In this document: positions 55,263 to 64,000 of the stretch, piece by piece
How positions within the stretch are numbered: the first letter of the stretch is position 1
How the letters are laid out: the number at the start of each line of letters is the position of its first letter
NCBI RefSeq assembly: GCF_000427625.1
Contig: NZ_KE386569.1
Coordinates: forward strand, 249,376-313,375
Source of the DNA: Methylobacter luteus IMV-B-3098
Lineage (GTDB): Bacteria > Pseudomonadota > Gammaproteobacteria > Methylococcales > Methylomonadaceae
Direction of reading: 5' to 3'
DNA: 64,000 bases
The notes under the pieces: generated by a model
Databases searched by the model: none
What the model was told of the DNA's origin: nothing
Seen by the model: the letters and a program-made list of their open reading frames with translations, nothing else
Position numbers and translations under genes: made by a program

Positions 55263-56618
55263 ATGAATTCACAGACTATCAGTTTGAGGGAACGGACATT
55301 CAAAGCAGGCAGTTGGGTACTAATCGGGCACTTGTTTTCGCAGTTCTTGCGCTTTGGTGGTAATTTGATTTTGACTCGTTTACTAGTGCCAGAAATGTTC
55401 GGGATAATGGCCATTGTGAATGTGATTTTAGCGGGCTTGCAAATGTTTTCCGATGTCGGCTTGCTTCAGAATATTGTCCAGAGCAGGCGTGGAGAAGAGC
55501 GTGATTATCTGAATACAGCCTGGACAATTCAGATAATCAGAGGTTTTCTGATTTGTTCCGTCACTTTAATTATAAGTGCAAGCCTATATTATCTTAATCA
55601 ATTTAGCTATTTGTCATCTAATACTGCTTATGGTAATGCTAAATTACCCTTCATATTGGCTGTTATGTCGATAACGGCAGCAATTTCAGGGTTTAATTCA
55701 ATCCAATTGTCATTATTAAACAGAAAGTTGATGATGGGAAAATTGGTGGCAATAGAGATTTTCAGTCAAGTAGTTGGCCTTGGCTTTATGATTTTCTGGG
55801 CATGGAAAACTCATGATATATGGGCACTAGTATTCGGCACTGTTATTTCATGTAGTATAAAAATGACCTTATCGCATGCATCAGACATCGGTGATCGCTG
55901 CCAGTTTTGCTGGGATAGTGAGGCAGTCAGTGAAATTTTTCATTTTGGCAAATGGATTTTCGGATCGTCAATCTTTACTTTTTTAATTGCTCAAGGAGAC
56001 AGACTTATTTTAGGAGGGTTGATTTCGCCTGAGGAATTAGGTGTTTATGGAATTGCTTTTTTTCTTGCAACGGCTTTTAAAGAGGTCGTGAAAAAAGTAA
56101 GGTCATCGGTATTTTATCCGGCTATGAGCGAGGTTGCTAGAACCAGGCCGGAAGATTTAAAAAATGTCTATTATCGGATGCGTTCTCGTCTGGATATAGT
56201 AGTAATGATTGTTGTTGGGGGATTAGCAAGTACAGGTCATGTAGTTATTGATCTGCTTTATGATGAACGCTACCAGGATGCAGGCTGGATGTTGGAAATT
56301 CTTTCATTTTCGATTGTATTTTTGGGAACAACGATGGCTGGTGTTTGTTTCATGGCACTAGGTGATTCAAAGACTATTATGATTTTGACAGCAACATCAA
56401 CTGTTTTTTTATTTGGTACAGTTCCGATTGCATATAACTTTTTTGGTCTTTATGGGGCTGTTGTTGCTATTGCTTTAAACTCTGTAGTGGAGATTCCATT
56501 GATCTTATACAAGATGAATAAGTATAAACTGCTCAGTTGGAAAGGTGAGCTTAAGATGTGGCCCATATTATTTTTGTCATATGGACTTGGTAGATATCTA
56601 TTGGTTTTGATTAATTGA
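55263..56618 (+). CDS. Polysaccharide flippase (Wzx/oligosaccharide translocase)
   Basis: 451 residues, about 12 membrane spans. RTFKAGSWVLIGHLFSQFLRFGGNLILTRLLVPEMFGIMAIVNVI is the classic MATE/PST-type flippase start, with a repeat-unit-carrying membrane core and FHFGKWIFGSSIFTFLIAQGDRLILGG. It should turn the lipid-linked repeat unit to the periplasmic face. Sequence is AT-richer than the genes to the left. Confidence 0.9.
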   Translation: MNSQTISLRERTFKAGSWVLIGHLFSQFLRFGGNLILTRLLVPEMFGIMAIVNVILAGLQMFSDVGLLQNIVQSRRGEERDYLNTAWTIQIIRGFLICSVTLIISASLYYLNQFSYLSSNTAYGNAKLPFILAVMSITAAISGFNSIQLSLLNRKLMMGKLVAIEIFSQVVGLGFMIFWAWKTHDIWALVFGTVISCSIKMTLSHASDIGDRCQFCWDSEAVSEIFHFGKWIFGSSIFTFLIAQGDRLILGGLISPEELGVYGIAFFLATAFKEVVKKVRSSVFYPAMSEVARTRPEDLKNVYYRMRSRLDIVVMIVVGGLASTGHVVIDLLYDERYQDAGWMLEILSFSIVFLGTTMAGVCFMALGDSKTIMILTATSTVFLFGTVPIAYNFFGLYGAVVAIALNSVVEIPLILYKMNKYKLLSWKGELKMWPILFLSYGLGRYLLVLIN

Positions 56619-56772
56619 TAAATGGCCTGTTTTATAGGGTATATGCTATTTCCGTCTTACTTTTAAAAGTACAGATTTATTATCAAGCACTAAGACCGTT
56701 AATTAATTACTATAAAGCTTGTAAGATTGATACTTGTTGTATTTTATTAAAATCATTATCCATTAAATTTAT

Positions 56773-57714
56773 ATGAAAAAGAATCTACCAACTGTTTCTG
56801 TCATTATGCCGATGCGAAATGCAGAGGCTTATGTTTATCAAGCAATTGAATCTGTTCTTAATCAATCTTTCTGTGATTTAGAGTTGGTAGTAATTGATGA
56901 TCATTCAACAGATCAGTCGCGCAAAATTGTTGAGGATTTTTTAGCTAGAGATTCTAGGTTACGTTTATTAAATAGTGATGAACGAGGAGTTGCGGCAGCT
57001 AGAAATAATGGATTAAAAAGTTGCCAAGGTGAATTCATTTTGTTTTGTGATGCGGATGATCAAGTTCCTGAGAATCGAATAGCAGATCAAATTAATTGGC
57101 TCAATCATCACACCACTCATGGAGCTGTATGTGCAAGTTTTGCCATGATGGACGACAAAGGTCGTAACGTTCTCAACCTAAACAATGGAGATAATCCTTG
57201 TGATATTACGGAAGAACTTCTTTCAGGTAAAACTCGAACATCATTGTGCACTTTTGCGATTAGACGTGAATTTATTAATAAGATAAATGGATTTAGAGAC
57301 TATTTTGTAACATCCTCCGACATTGATTTACAACTGCGCTTAGCAGAAGTCTGTAACATATTCTATGTGCCGGAAGTTGTTTATTTTTACCGGCTCAATG
57401 ACTCATCGATTGTACATACACAACCATCAAAAAAAAGGATTTTCTTCGAAGAAACTGCGCGTCTTTTTAGACAACAACGTGCTGAGCAAGGAATTGATGA
57501 TTTGCAATCAGGCCATCCCCCCTTGGTTCCAGAAGATCAAGGGGATGCATTTAATTCTAAGGATCAGTTGCAAGGTGCTTTAATTGGAACTGCCTGGCGT
57601 TTGCATAAGCAAGGCGAAAAACTAAAGGCGATTAAAAGCGGGTTTCGGGCATGCTTGATTAATCCGGCAAATTTAATGGCATGGAAAAGCTATATCATGC
57701 TATTTATCAAATAA
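56773..57714 (+). CDS. Family 2 glycosyltransferase
   Basis: 313 residues. GT-A fold: VSVIMPMRNAEAYVYQAIESVLNQSFCDLELVVIDDHSTDQSRKI, GVAAARNNGLKSCQGEFILFCDADD (DxD), and FRDYFVTSSDIDLQLRLAEVC. Adds a sugar, unknown, to the lipid-linked EPS unit on the cytoplasmic side. Confidence 0.9.
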   Translation: MKKNLPTVSVIMPMRNAEAYVYQAIESVLNQSFCDLELVVIDDHSTDQSRKIVEDFLARDSRLRLLNSDERGVAAARNNGLKSCQGEFILFCDADDQVPENRIADQINWLNHHTTHGAVCASFAMMDDKGRNVLNLNNGDNPCDITEELLSGKTRTSLCTFAIRREFINKINGFRDYFVTSSDIDLQLRLAEVCNIFYVPEVVYFYRLNDSSIVHTQPSKKRIFFEETARLFRQQRAEQGIDDLQSGHPPLVPEDQGDAFNSKDQLQGALIGTAWRLHKQGEKLKAIKSGFRACLINPANLMAWKSYIMLFIK

Positions 57715-57771
57715 TTTGTTACAGGTAGTCTGTTTTTTCAATCGCGTAAACGGTAAGGAATAAAATATTAA

Positions 57772-59169
57772 ATGCCTAATTGGTTTGCTTACGCCGTTTT
57801 ATTTGTCTTGTGGCCATTGATTGCTATATGGCTATACAGATCTAAATCGGTAACAGAAGCGACTTTATGGACCATACTCGGTGGACATATGTTTCTGCCG
57901 GTAGGTACCAAAGTGGACTTGCCGATGATACCGCCTCTTGGGAAAGAATCAATTCCTGCGCTCGCGGCTTTTTTAGGTTGCCGATTTATAGCCGGACGGA
58001 GAATTCCTTTTTGGGGCCAGCGTGGCTGGATATCCTGGTTACTGCTGCTGTTTATATTGGGACCTTTTGTTACTGCGGAATTAAATGGCGATGCTATTTT
58101 TATCGGTGGACACCGGTTACCTCCGATGGAACATTATGATGCAGTATCCGCGGTGATCAACCAGTTAATTATTATTACGCCGTTTTTTCTTGGGAGGCAA
58201 TTGTTTCGCACTGTGGAGGATCATGCCCTTCTGTTCCGTATCCTCATCTTGGCAGGATTGTTTTATTCATTGCTGATGTTATTTGAGGTGCGCATGAGTC
58301 CCCAGTTGCATAGATGGTTGTATGGTTATTTTCCACATAGTTGGATTCAGCAGATAAGATTCGACGGTTTCCGTCCGATTGTTTTCATGGGACATGGTCT
58401 GTGGGTAGCTTTTTTTACAGTCGTTATAATCATAGCGGCAACAGCATTTTGGCGGTTAAAAATCCAGGTACGTAGATTTGCTCCTGCTAATGTCACTTGT
58501 TATTTATTGCTAGTATTATTGCTTTGTAAAAGTGTAGCTTCGATCATGTATGGCTATGCGGCATTTCTGTTGATTAAAGTGACTTCGTTCAAGACTCAGC
58601 TTCGAATAGCCAGAATATTGGTATTGATAGCACTGCTCTATCCGACAATGAGCATTATGAATCTTTTTCCTCATCAGACCTTGATGGACTGGACAGAGTC
58701 TATGAGCGCTGAGCGCGCGCAATCATTGGGTTTTCGTTTTGAAAATGAAGATAGACTGCTGGAGCATGCACGGCAGCGCTTATTTTTTGGTTGGGGAGGT
58801 TGGGGGCGTAATCGCGTTTATAATGAAGAGACTGGTGACGATATGACTGTGACGGATGGAAAATGGATCATTACTTTCGGAGAGTTTGGATGGATAGGTT
58901 TTATCGCGGAATTCGGACTTTTGACATTGTCGGTGTTTAGTGCCGCATCAGCGTTTAAGAGAGTTAAAACGCAACAGGAAATGACACTTCTATCGGCACA
59001 CGCACTTCTTATTGGAATTGTTATGATAGATCAATTGCCCAATGCTTCGTTGGCGCCCTGGTTATGGTTGTTGACGGGCGCGTTGCTTGGTCGTACCGAA
59101 GCGATTTTTGATGCAAATAGGAAACAGGCAACTTTCGATTTATCCAGTGCCTCAAAGGTTTATCAATAA
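57772..59169 (+). CDS. O-antigen polymerase/ligase-like membrane protein (Wzy-like)
   Basis: 465 residues with about 11 spans and a large periplasmic loop (ERAQSLGFRFENEDRLLEHARQRLFFGWGGWGRNRVYNEETGDDMTVTDGKWIITFGEFGWIGF); the FGWGGWGRN-(~20)-DG motif is like the O-antigen ligase/polymerase loop of the Wzy_C family. AAGGAATA precedes the start. Likely polymerises or transfers the EPS unit. Wzy versus ligase cannot be decided. Confidence 0.8.
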   Translation: MPNWFAYAVLFVLWPLIAIWLYRSKSVTEATLWTILGGHMFLPVGTKVDLPMIPPLGKESIPALAAFLGCRFIAGRRIPFWGQRGWISWLLLLFILGPFVTAELNGDAIFIGGHRLPPMEHYDAVSAVINQLIIITPFFLGRQLFRTVEDHALLFRILILAGLFYSLLMLFEVRMSPQLHRWLYGYFPHSWIQQIRFDGFRPIVFMGHGLWVAFFTVVIIIAATAFWRLKIQVRRFAPANVTCYLLLVLLLCKSVASIMYGYAAFLLIKVTSFKTQLRIARILVLIALLYPTMSIMNLFPHQTLMDWTESMSAERAQSLGFRFENEDRLLEHARQRLFFGWGGWGRNRVYNEETGDDMTVTDGKWIITFGEFGWIGFIAEFGLLTLSVFSAASAFKRVKTQQEMTLLSAHALLIGIVMIDQLPNASLAPWLWLLTGALLGRTEAIFDANRKQATFDLSSASKVYQ

Positions 59170-59253
59170 TTTGATAATGCTTGTTGTTTCGTATTATTCA
59201 TAGATTCTTAAACTATATCTTTATAAAACAATATTATTTTAATAACGTCTATC

Positions 59254-60348
59254 ATGAATATAACAATAATAATGGCGAATCCAGCTATGACGGGTGGGGA
59301 CAGAGTCTGTGCCATTTATGCAAAAAAATTGATTGAACGTGGACATCATGTCAATGTTATTGCGCCGCAAAAAAAACTGTTAACCTTCAAGCAACAGCTA
59401 AAACGATGGATTAAAGGTACTGGTTGGGTAACTGTTGCTGAACAATTACAAAATCATTTTGATTTATTAGGTGTTAATGTTACTTACCTGGAATCAAATC
59501 GCCCTGTTACAGGTAGCGATGTGCCCGACGCGGATGTGGTCATTGCAACCTGGTGGGAAACGGCAGAATGGGTTGCTCATTTTCCTGCTTGCAAAGGGGC
59601 TAAGGTATATTTTATTCAGCACCATGAAGTTCATCAGGGGCAACCGATTGAAAGAGTCAAACAAACTTATCTATTGCCATTATATAAAATAACAATCTCA
59701 AATTGGTTGGTGCAAACAATGCAAAACACTTACCGGGACTCAAGCGTTTCATTGGTACCTAATAGTGTTGATTCAGATCTTTTTTTTGCTACGCTCAGAA
59801 AAAAGCAAATCAGGCCAACATTGGGATTCTTATATTCAAAAGTTGAGTTCAAGGGTATCGATACCTTGCTAAAGGTGATTGGGCAAGTAAAAGAGCAATT
59901 GCCTGAGTTGCGAGTGATTTGTTTTGGAAGCAGTAAACCTTTAAAAAGTTTATTACCAGAGTATTTTGAGTTTGAATATCAACCACAGCAATCACGTTTG
60001 CGCGAAATATATGGGCAATGCGATGTGTGGCTCTGCTGTAGTCGATCCGAAGGATTTCATTTGCCACCTTTAGAAGCAATGGCATGTCGTTGTCCTGTGG
60101 TATCGACGAAAGTTGGTGGACCCGAAGATATTGTCAGGCAAGGTGAAAACGGATTTTTATGTGAAATTGATGATGTTGGCAGCTTGACTGATACTGTGAT
60201 GAAGGTATTCAACTCGACGGAGCAGGAATGGCTTGCTTTATCTGATGAAGCTCATGCAACGGTTATCCGATACAGTTGGGATGACGCTACAGAACTGTTT
60301 GAGCAGGCTTTGAGTCAAGCAGTTATGAAAAATACTAATAAATCTTGA
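59254..60348 (+). CDS. Family 4 glycosyltransferase
   Basis: 364 residues, GT-B fold. MNITIIMANPAMTGGDRVCAIYAKKLIERGHHVNVIAP opens the acceptor domain; the donor domain has VSLVPNSVDSDLFF, LGFLYSKVEFKGIDTLLK and the E-x7-E loop EGFHLPPLEAMACRCPVVSTKVGGPEDIV. Cytoplasmic; donor sugar unknown. Confidence 0.9.
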   Translation: MNITIIMANPAMTGGDRVCAIYAKKLIERGHHVNVIAPQKKLLTFKQQLKRWIKGTGWVTVAEQLQNHFDLLGVNVTYLESNRPVTGSDVPDADVVIATWWETAEWVAHFPACKGAKVYFIQHHEVHQGQPIERVKQTYLLPLYKITISNWLVQTMQNTYRDSSVSLVPNSVDSDLFFATLRKKQIRPTLGFLYSKVEFKGIDTLLKVIGQVKEQLPELRVICFGSSKPLKSLLPEYFEFEYQPQQSRLREIYGQCDVWLCCSRSEGFHLPPLEAMACRCPVVSTKVGGPEDIVRQGENGFLCEIDDVGSLTDTVMKVFNSTEQEWLALSDEAHATVIRYSWDDATELFEQALSQAVMKNTNKS

Positions 60349-60505
60349 GTTACTCGTGTGCCATTAGTTTATAAGGTTGTAGCAATCAATCTTTTTAATT
60401 TAATCATATTTTATTTGTCATCCAAATGGGATTTTCGATGCTTAGACTTTATGGATGATAGTAATACATGCAAATTTATAATTAAGGACTTATTGCGGGG
60501 AGCCA

Positions 60506-61708
60506 ATGGATTTAAGTAAAAATGTTACAGTTGTTCCTAAAAGGGCTAGTATTTTTTTTAACTCAAAACTTCGGAAAATCGGAATTATTTTTCCTGGATA
60601 TGGTTATGAGAGAGTTTCTTACGCTTTGCCTGTTAAAGAAATTGAATATCGGAGAGTTGTTTCAATACCGATACATAGGCTTGAGCGAAAAGGAACATTT
60701 TACAAAAATACACCTGTTATTCTTGGTCAAAAAGTGGATTTAATCCATACATGGAATGCGATTCCTTTATCTAATATTCCCTTTGTTGTTTCATTTGAAA
60801 ATGAAATCCCACGATATTTGGGTAGCGTTTATAAATGGCAGGAGTCGCTTGGATTGTCGATATTAAATTCAAATCGTTGTTTGGCTATTTTAGCGCTCAG
60901 CGATATTGCGGCAGCTCTGGCTAGAGAGAAAATGCTTAATCTGGGTTATCCAGGGATTGCAGATAAAATAAGGGTTTTCAGGGGAGGGGTAGATGTCAGT
61001 AGTCTGGGAGAGGAAAATGAGATATCTGCAATTGATTTAAAATGTAAACGCCCATTGAAAATGCTTTTTATTGGCGGTGATTTATTTCGTAAAGGACTTG
61101 TGCCAGCTTATATGGCAATAAAAAATCTTATCGAAAAAGGAGCGAATATAAATCTTACAGTTGTTGGGCGGTTTAAAGAGGGTGGTTATGTATTGCGGGA
61201 AAACTCACCTAGTCCTCTAGAATGGGATAAATTGTTAGAAACCTCTGATTGGGTTACCCATTATAAAAGTTTGCCTAACAAGGACGTTATTAAACTTATG
61301 CATGATTGTGATGTATTGATTTTTCCATCTTATGATGAATCTTTGGGCTGGGTCATTATTGAAGCAGCTTTACTGGGAATGCCGGCAATTACAACAAATA
61401 TTTTTGCGATTCCTGAATTGGTTAAACACAATGAAACTGGATATGTCATTGATATAAATTTAGGTCGGCAGAACAGATGGCAAGGTATTTGGAGTCATGG
61501 AACACAGTTAAAGGCAGAGATAGAGGTGGCAAATGAAAATATTCGTGAAGGTGTTGAAAAATCAATTTCTAAATTATTGAATAATCCCGAACTAATTAAA
61601 ATCTGGGGCAATGCTGCTAAAGAATATATGAACAAGTTGTATAATTTTGAGAGAGCAGCAAATCAATTGCATGATATTTATTTTAACTGTTTAAATAAAA
61701 ATAATTAA
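60506..61708 (+). CDS. Glycosyltransferase family 4 member, divergent
   Basis: 400 residues. The C-terminal GT-B donor domain is clear: VLIFPSYDESLGWVIIEAALLGMPAITTNIFAIPELVKHNETGY, preceded by KMLFIGGDLFRKGLVPAYMAIKNL and LTVVGRFKEGG. The N-terminal domain is less typical. Base composition is strongly AT. Sugar unknown. About 160 bases separate it from the previous gene. Confidence 0.85.
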   Translation: MDLSKNVTVVPKRASIFFNSKLRKIGIIFPGYGYERVSYALPVKEIEYRRVVSIPIHRLERKGTFYKNTPVILGQKVDLIHTWNAIPLSNIPFVVSFENEIPRYLGSVYKWQESLGLSILNSNRCLAILALSDIAAALAREKMLNLGYPGIADKIRVFRGGVDVSSLGEENEISAIDLKCKRPLKMLFIGGDLFRKGLVPAYMAIKNLIEKGANINLTVVGRFKEGGYVLRENSPSPLEWDKLLETSDWVTHYKSLPNKDVIKLMHDCDVLIFPSYDESLGWVIIEAALLGMPAITTNIFAIPELVKHNETGYVIDINLGRQNRWQGIWSHGTQLKAEIEVANENIREGVEKSISKLLNNPELIKIWGNAAKEYMNKLYNFERAANQLHDIYFNCLNKNN

Positions 61709-61898
61709 TTCAAATATCAAAAAAATCTGAATTCAGATAGTTTAAATTTACAAATTATTTGCATTGTAGTTAATTTTCGAAAAGGATTTTTATTGATTTT
61801 CTAAGATTATTTAAAGTTATATTTTGTTTTTTATTAAAAATATGGCACGGTTTGGGCTTAAGCTATTTATTGGTTCATATTTTGAACGGTAACATATA

Positions 61899-62504
61899 AT
61901 GTATCACCTATTAAAGAAGTTTATAAGAATGGTTGCTTTCAGGACTGGTAAATATAAAAATATTTACATTAAATATTGTCGACCAAGTGGTTATGAATAT
62001 GCTAATTTTTTAAAAAAATGGGGTGGTTTTTATAGTATAGGTAATGATTGCCATATTTGGCCTTATACCAATATTACAGATCCTGCATACACTCGACTGG
62101 GTAATAACGTTATGCTCAGCGCATGTACTATTTTAGGGCACGATGGTTCAATAGATGTGTTGAATAGAGCATATGGAAAAAAATTAGATAGAGTCGGCAA
62201 GGTTGATATTAAAGATAATGTATTTATTGGTCATGGCTCCATTATCTTACCCGGTGTAACAATCGGTCCGAATGTTATTGTTGGCGCAGGTTCTGTCGTA
62301 ACCAAAGACATTCCTGAGGGTGTGATAGCTGTTGGAAATCCAGCCAAGCCAATTGGTAAAGCGTATGATCTTGTGGAAAAGCTTGAAAAACAGACAAATG
62401 AATTGCCGTGGGCGGAATTGATACAGAAAAGGGAAGGAAGTTTTGATCCGGTTCTTGAGCCTGAATTAAAAAGATTAAGAGTTGAATATTTTTTTAATGA
62501 CTAA
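61899..62504 (+). CDS. Left-handed beta-helix (hexapeptide-repeat) acyltransferase
   Basis: 201 residues. Hexapeptide rungs in HIWPYTNITDPAYTRLGNNVMLSACTILGHDGSI, then VFIGHGSIILPGVTIGPNVIVGAGSVVTKDIPEGVIAVGNPAKPIG, the canonical trimeric O-acetyltransferase end. Likely decorates the EPS with an acyl group; the precise acceptor is unknown. His in HDGSI is the probable catalytic base. Confidence 0.88.
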   Translation: MYHLLKKFIRMVAFRTGKYKNIYIKYCRPSGYEYANFLKKWGGFYSIGNDCHIWPYTNITDPAYTRLGNNVMLSACTILGHDGSIDVLNRAYGKKLDRVGKVDIKDNVFIGHGSIILPGVTIGPNVIVGAGSVVTKDIPEGVIAVGNPAKPIGKAYDLVEKLEKQTNELPWAELIQKREGSFDPVLEPELKRLRVEYFFND

Positions 62505-62654
62505 TGCTTTTTAATTCTGGATCTAATAATAAATAATTATGTACTTTATCCGCTATCCCGGCCATTGAATTCTGGCATTTTATGTCAAATTTATGATCTC
62601 AACATGCGCAGATTTTTGTTATGCACCTAGCAAGGACGTCAAAAGGCTTCATTA

Positions 62655-63602
62655 ATGGCTAATAAAATTAGTTACAACATAATTATAGTTATCGTAAATT
62701 ACAGGACAAGTGAATTGGTTGTCAATTGTCTTGAATCATTAAAAACAATTTTGAATCAATCTGTTAAAGTCGTTGTTGTCGATAATTCTTCCGGAGATAA
62801 TTCAGCTGATTTAATTGGAAACTGGATTTCAAATAATGAAAATGCCTATTTAATTTGCTCAGAAAACAATTCTGGTTTTTCGGGTGGTAATAATCTGGCA
62901 ATTGAATCAGTAGAAAAAATGGGTTTTAGTGCTGATTTTATCTGGTTATTAAATCCTGATACCGTAGTTCGTGAAAATGCATTACAACATTTGCTGACAT
63001 TCATGCGGCAAAATCCCCCGGTGGGTATAGCAGGATCAAGGCTCGAATATATTGATGGCAAGGCACAATGCTCGGCATTCCGGTTTCATTCCATTTTAAG
63101 CGAGCTGGATAATGGATTAAGGTTGGGCATTATTTCCAGATTGTTGCAAAAATGGCAGGTTCCGTTGCCGATTTCGGATGTGCCTGTCAGCGTGGATTGG
63201 GTTGCCGGCGCCAGTATGCTGATTCGAAAACAGGTTTTTGATGACATCGGATTGTTTGATGACAAGTATTTTTTGTATTTTGAAGAAACGGACTTTTGTT
63301 TACAAGCGAAAAGGTCGGGCTGGTCTTGCTGGTATGTGCCAGCAAGCCGGGTTGTACATTTCGTTGGCAGCTCAACCGGCGTGACCGATGGCAGCAAAAA
63401 AAGACGTCCCCGTTACTGGTTCGAGTCTAGACAGCGGTACTTTTTAAAAAATCATGGTTGGTTTTATTTGATGTTGGCTAACTTAGCTTGGGGTATGGCT
63501 TTTTTGTTGTTCCGTATTCGTCAGAAAATACAAGATAAGCCAGATGATGAGCCAGTATTTTTATTAAGAGACTTTGTTAATTTTAATTTTTTCAATAAAT
63601 GA
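62655..63602 (+). CDS. Family 2 glycosyltransferase (rhamnosyltransferase-like)
   Basis: 315 residues. IIIVIVNYRTSELVVNCLESLKTILNQSVKVVVVDNSSGDNSADLI, SENNSGFSGGNNLAIE, WLLNPDTVV (DxD-like), VDWVAGASMLIRKQVFDDIGLFDDKYFLYFEETDFCLQAKRSGWSCWYVP and HFVGSSTG: the full pattern of WbbL-type transferases. One membrane-associated hydrophobic segment at the C-terminus. Its stop overlaps the next start. Confidence 0.92.
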   Translation: MANKISYNIIIVIVNYRTSELVVNCLESLKTILNQSVKVVVVDNSSGDNSADLIGNWISNNENAYLICSENNSGFSGGNNLAIESVEKMGFSADFIWLLNPDTVVRENALQHLLTFMRQNPPVGIAGSRLEYIDGKAQCSAFRFHSILSELDNGLRLGIISRLLQKWQVPLPISDVPVSVDWVAGASMLIRKQVFDDIGLFDDKYFLYFEETDFCLQAKRSGWSCWYVPASRVVHFVGSSTGVTDGSKKRRPRYWFESRQRYFLKNHGWFYLMLANLAWGMAFLLFRIRQKIQDKPDDEPVFLLRDFVNFNFFNK

Positions 63603-64000
63603 ATGCCTTAATGAAAAAACGTGGCTCAACCAATGAAAATCCGAAAGATATTGGATTCTTTTCTCTGATCAAAGAAGATTTTCTGACGCATGATAAAGAT
63701 TTTTTTGAACAGGGGTTGTGGGCTATTGCCGTGCACCGGTTCGGCAATTGGCGCATGGGCATAAAATATAAATTGTTACGCGCGCCTTGTACGATTTTAT
63801 ACAAAGTTCTCTATAAAGTCGTGGAATGGACATGCGGTATTACATTGCCTTATACCGTTAAGCTGGGGCGCAGAGTTAGGATCTGGCATCATAGCGGAAT
63901 GGTTTTGCATGCCGAATCCATTGGTGATGATGTGCACATCCGGCACAATACGACGATGGGCATCGTCAGAACATTTCATAATCATGAGCTTCCAATCATT
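63599..64000 (+). CDS. Serine acetyltransferase-like protein, N-terminal part
   Basis: Starts in ATGA overlap with the preceding gene and runs open to the right edge (134 codons visible). FFSLIKEDFLTHDKDFFEQGLWAIAVHRFGNWRMG, LLRAPCTILYKVLYKVVEW and the first hexapeptide rungs (GITLPYTVKLGRRVRIWHHSGMVLHAESIGDDVHIRHNTTMGI) match serine acetyltransferase-like proteins of EPS loci, which probably acetylate the polymer or a sugar precursor rather than make cysteine. The end is outside the window. Confidence 0.85.
   Translation, partial: MNALMKKRGSTNENPKDIGFFSLIKEDFLTHDKDFFEQGLWAIAVHRFGNWRMGIKYKLLRAPCTILYKVLYKVVEWTCGITLPYTVKLGRRVRIWHHSGMVLHAESIGDDVHIRHNTTMGIVRTFHNHELPII

Noticed and set aside
61843-61860. 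TGGCAC...GGGC resembling a sigma-54 promoter before the acyltransferase gene
   Set aside because: The -12 element is poor and the gap lies inside an AT-rich operon; likely chance.

Overview
The window looks like chromosomal DNA of a gammaproteobacterial methanotroph or methylotroph of Methylococcales type. This rests on gene content: a lanthanide-type PQQ methanol dehydrogenase (xoxF) with its periplasmic partner xoxJ, a methylotroph-type methenyl-tetrahydrofolate cyclohydrolase (fchA), a PQQ-type sugar dehydrogenase, a PEP-CTERM-like surface protein and a PEP-CTERM-style exopolysaccharide locus. No genus is claimed. I see no phage, insertion sequence or CRISPR array.

Layout. 1-4.2 kb: end of malQ, then the xox block on the minus strand (xoxF, a frameshifted TerB-like gene, xoxJ). 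4.2-19 kb: housekeeping genes (lpxH, ppiA, cysS, fchA, a Pro-Arg-His tRNA cluster, trxC, dctA, a bacterioferritin-like gene, yeiP/efpL, rlmG) mixed with membrane proteins and a frameshifted zinc alcohol dehydrogenase. 19-26.6 kb: a paired DnaA-box palindrome, a CoA-binding protein, cell-wall genes (ycbK-like facing ldtD), a Met/Gly-rich periplasmic protein and a diheme cytochrome. 27-29 kb: a nitric-oxide module, nsrR divergent from a truncated hemoglobin and a ferredoxin-reductase fusion, with two NsrR-like operators between them. 30-37.3 kb: small stress genes, arsM, blc, a secreted-type PCMT and a large membrane aminopropyltransferase-like protein interrupted by an in-frame TGA. 37.9-44.8 kb: the homogentisate pathway of tyrosine breakdown as one overlapping operon (hpd-hmgA-fahA-maiA), a divergent heme-oxygenase-fold protein, and acetoacetyl-CoA synthetase, which can activate the acetoacetate released by FahA. 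45.7-64 kb: an exopolysaccharide locus on the plus strand (phosphoglycosyl transferase, PEP-CTERM-like protein behind a GEMM/c-di-GMP-like riboswitch, export protein, outer-membrane barrel, chain-length regulator, tyrosine-kinase-like ATPase, beta-helix protein, flippase, polymerase/ligase-like protein, four glycosyltransferases, two acyltransferases), running off the right edge.

The left 45 kb has balanced base composition. The right part is clearly AT-richer, especially from about 55 to 63 kb, as is usual for exchangeable polysaccharide clusters. Three otherwise intact genes are interrupted (TerB-like, alcohol dehydrogenase, aminopropyltransferase-like), which means real decay, recoding or sequence error. 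The points most worth following are the two-protein NO-detoxification module, the in-frame TGA followed by preserved coding sequence, the riboswitch with unusual core bases before the PEP-CTERM-like gene, and the heme-oxygenase-fold protein paired with tyrosine catabolism.
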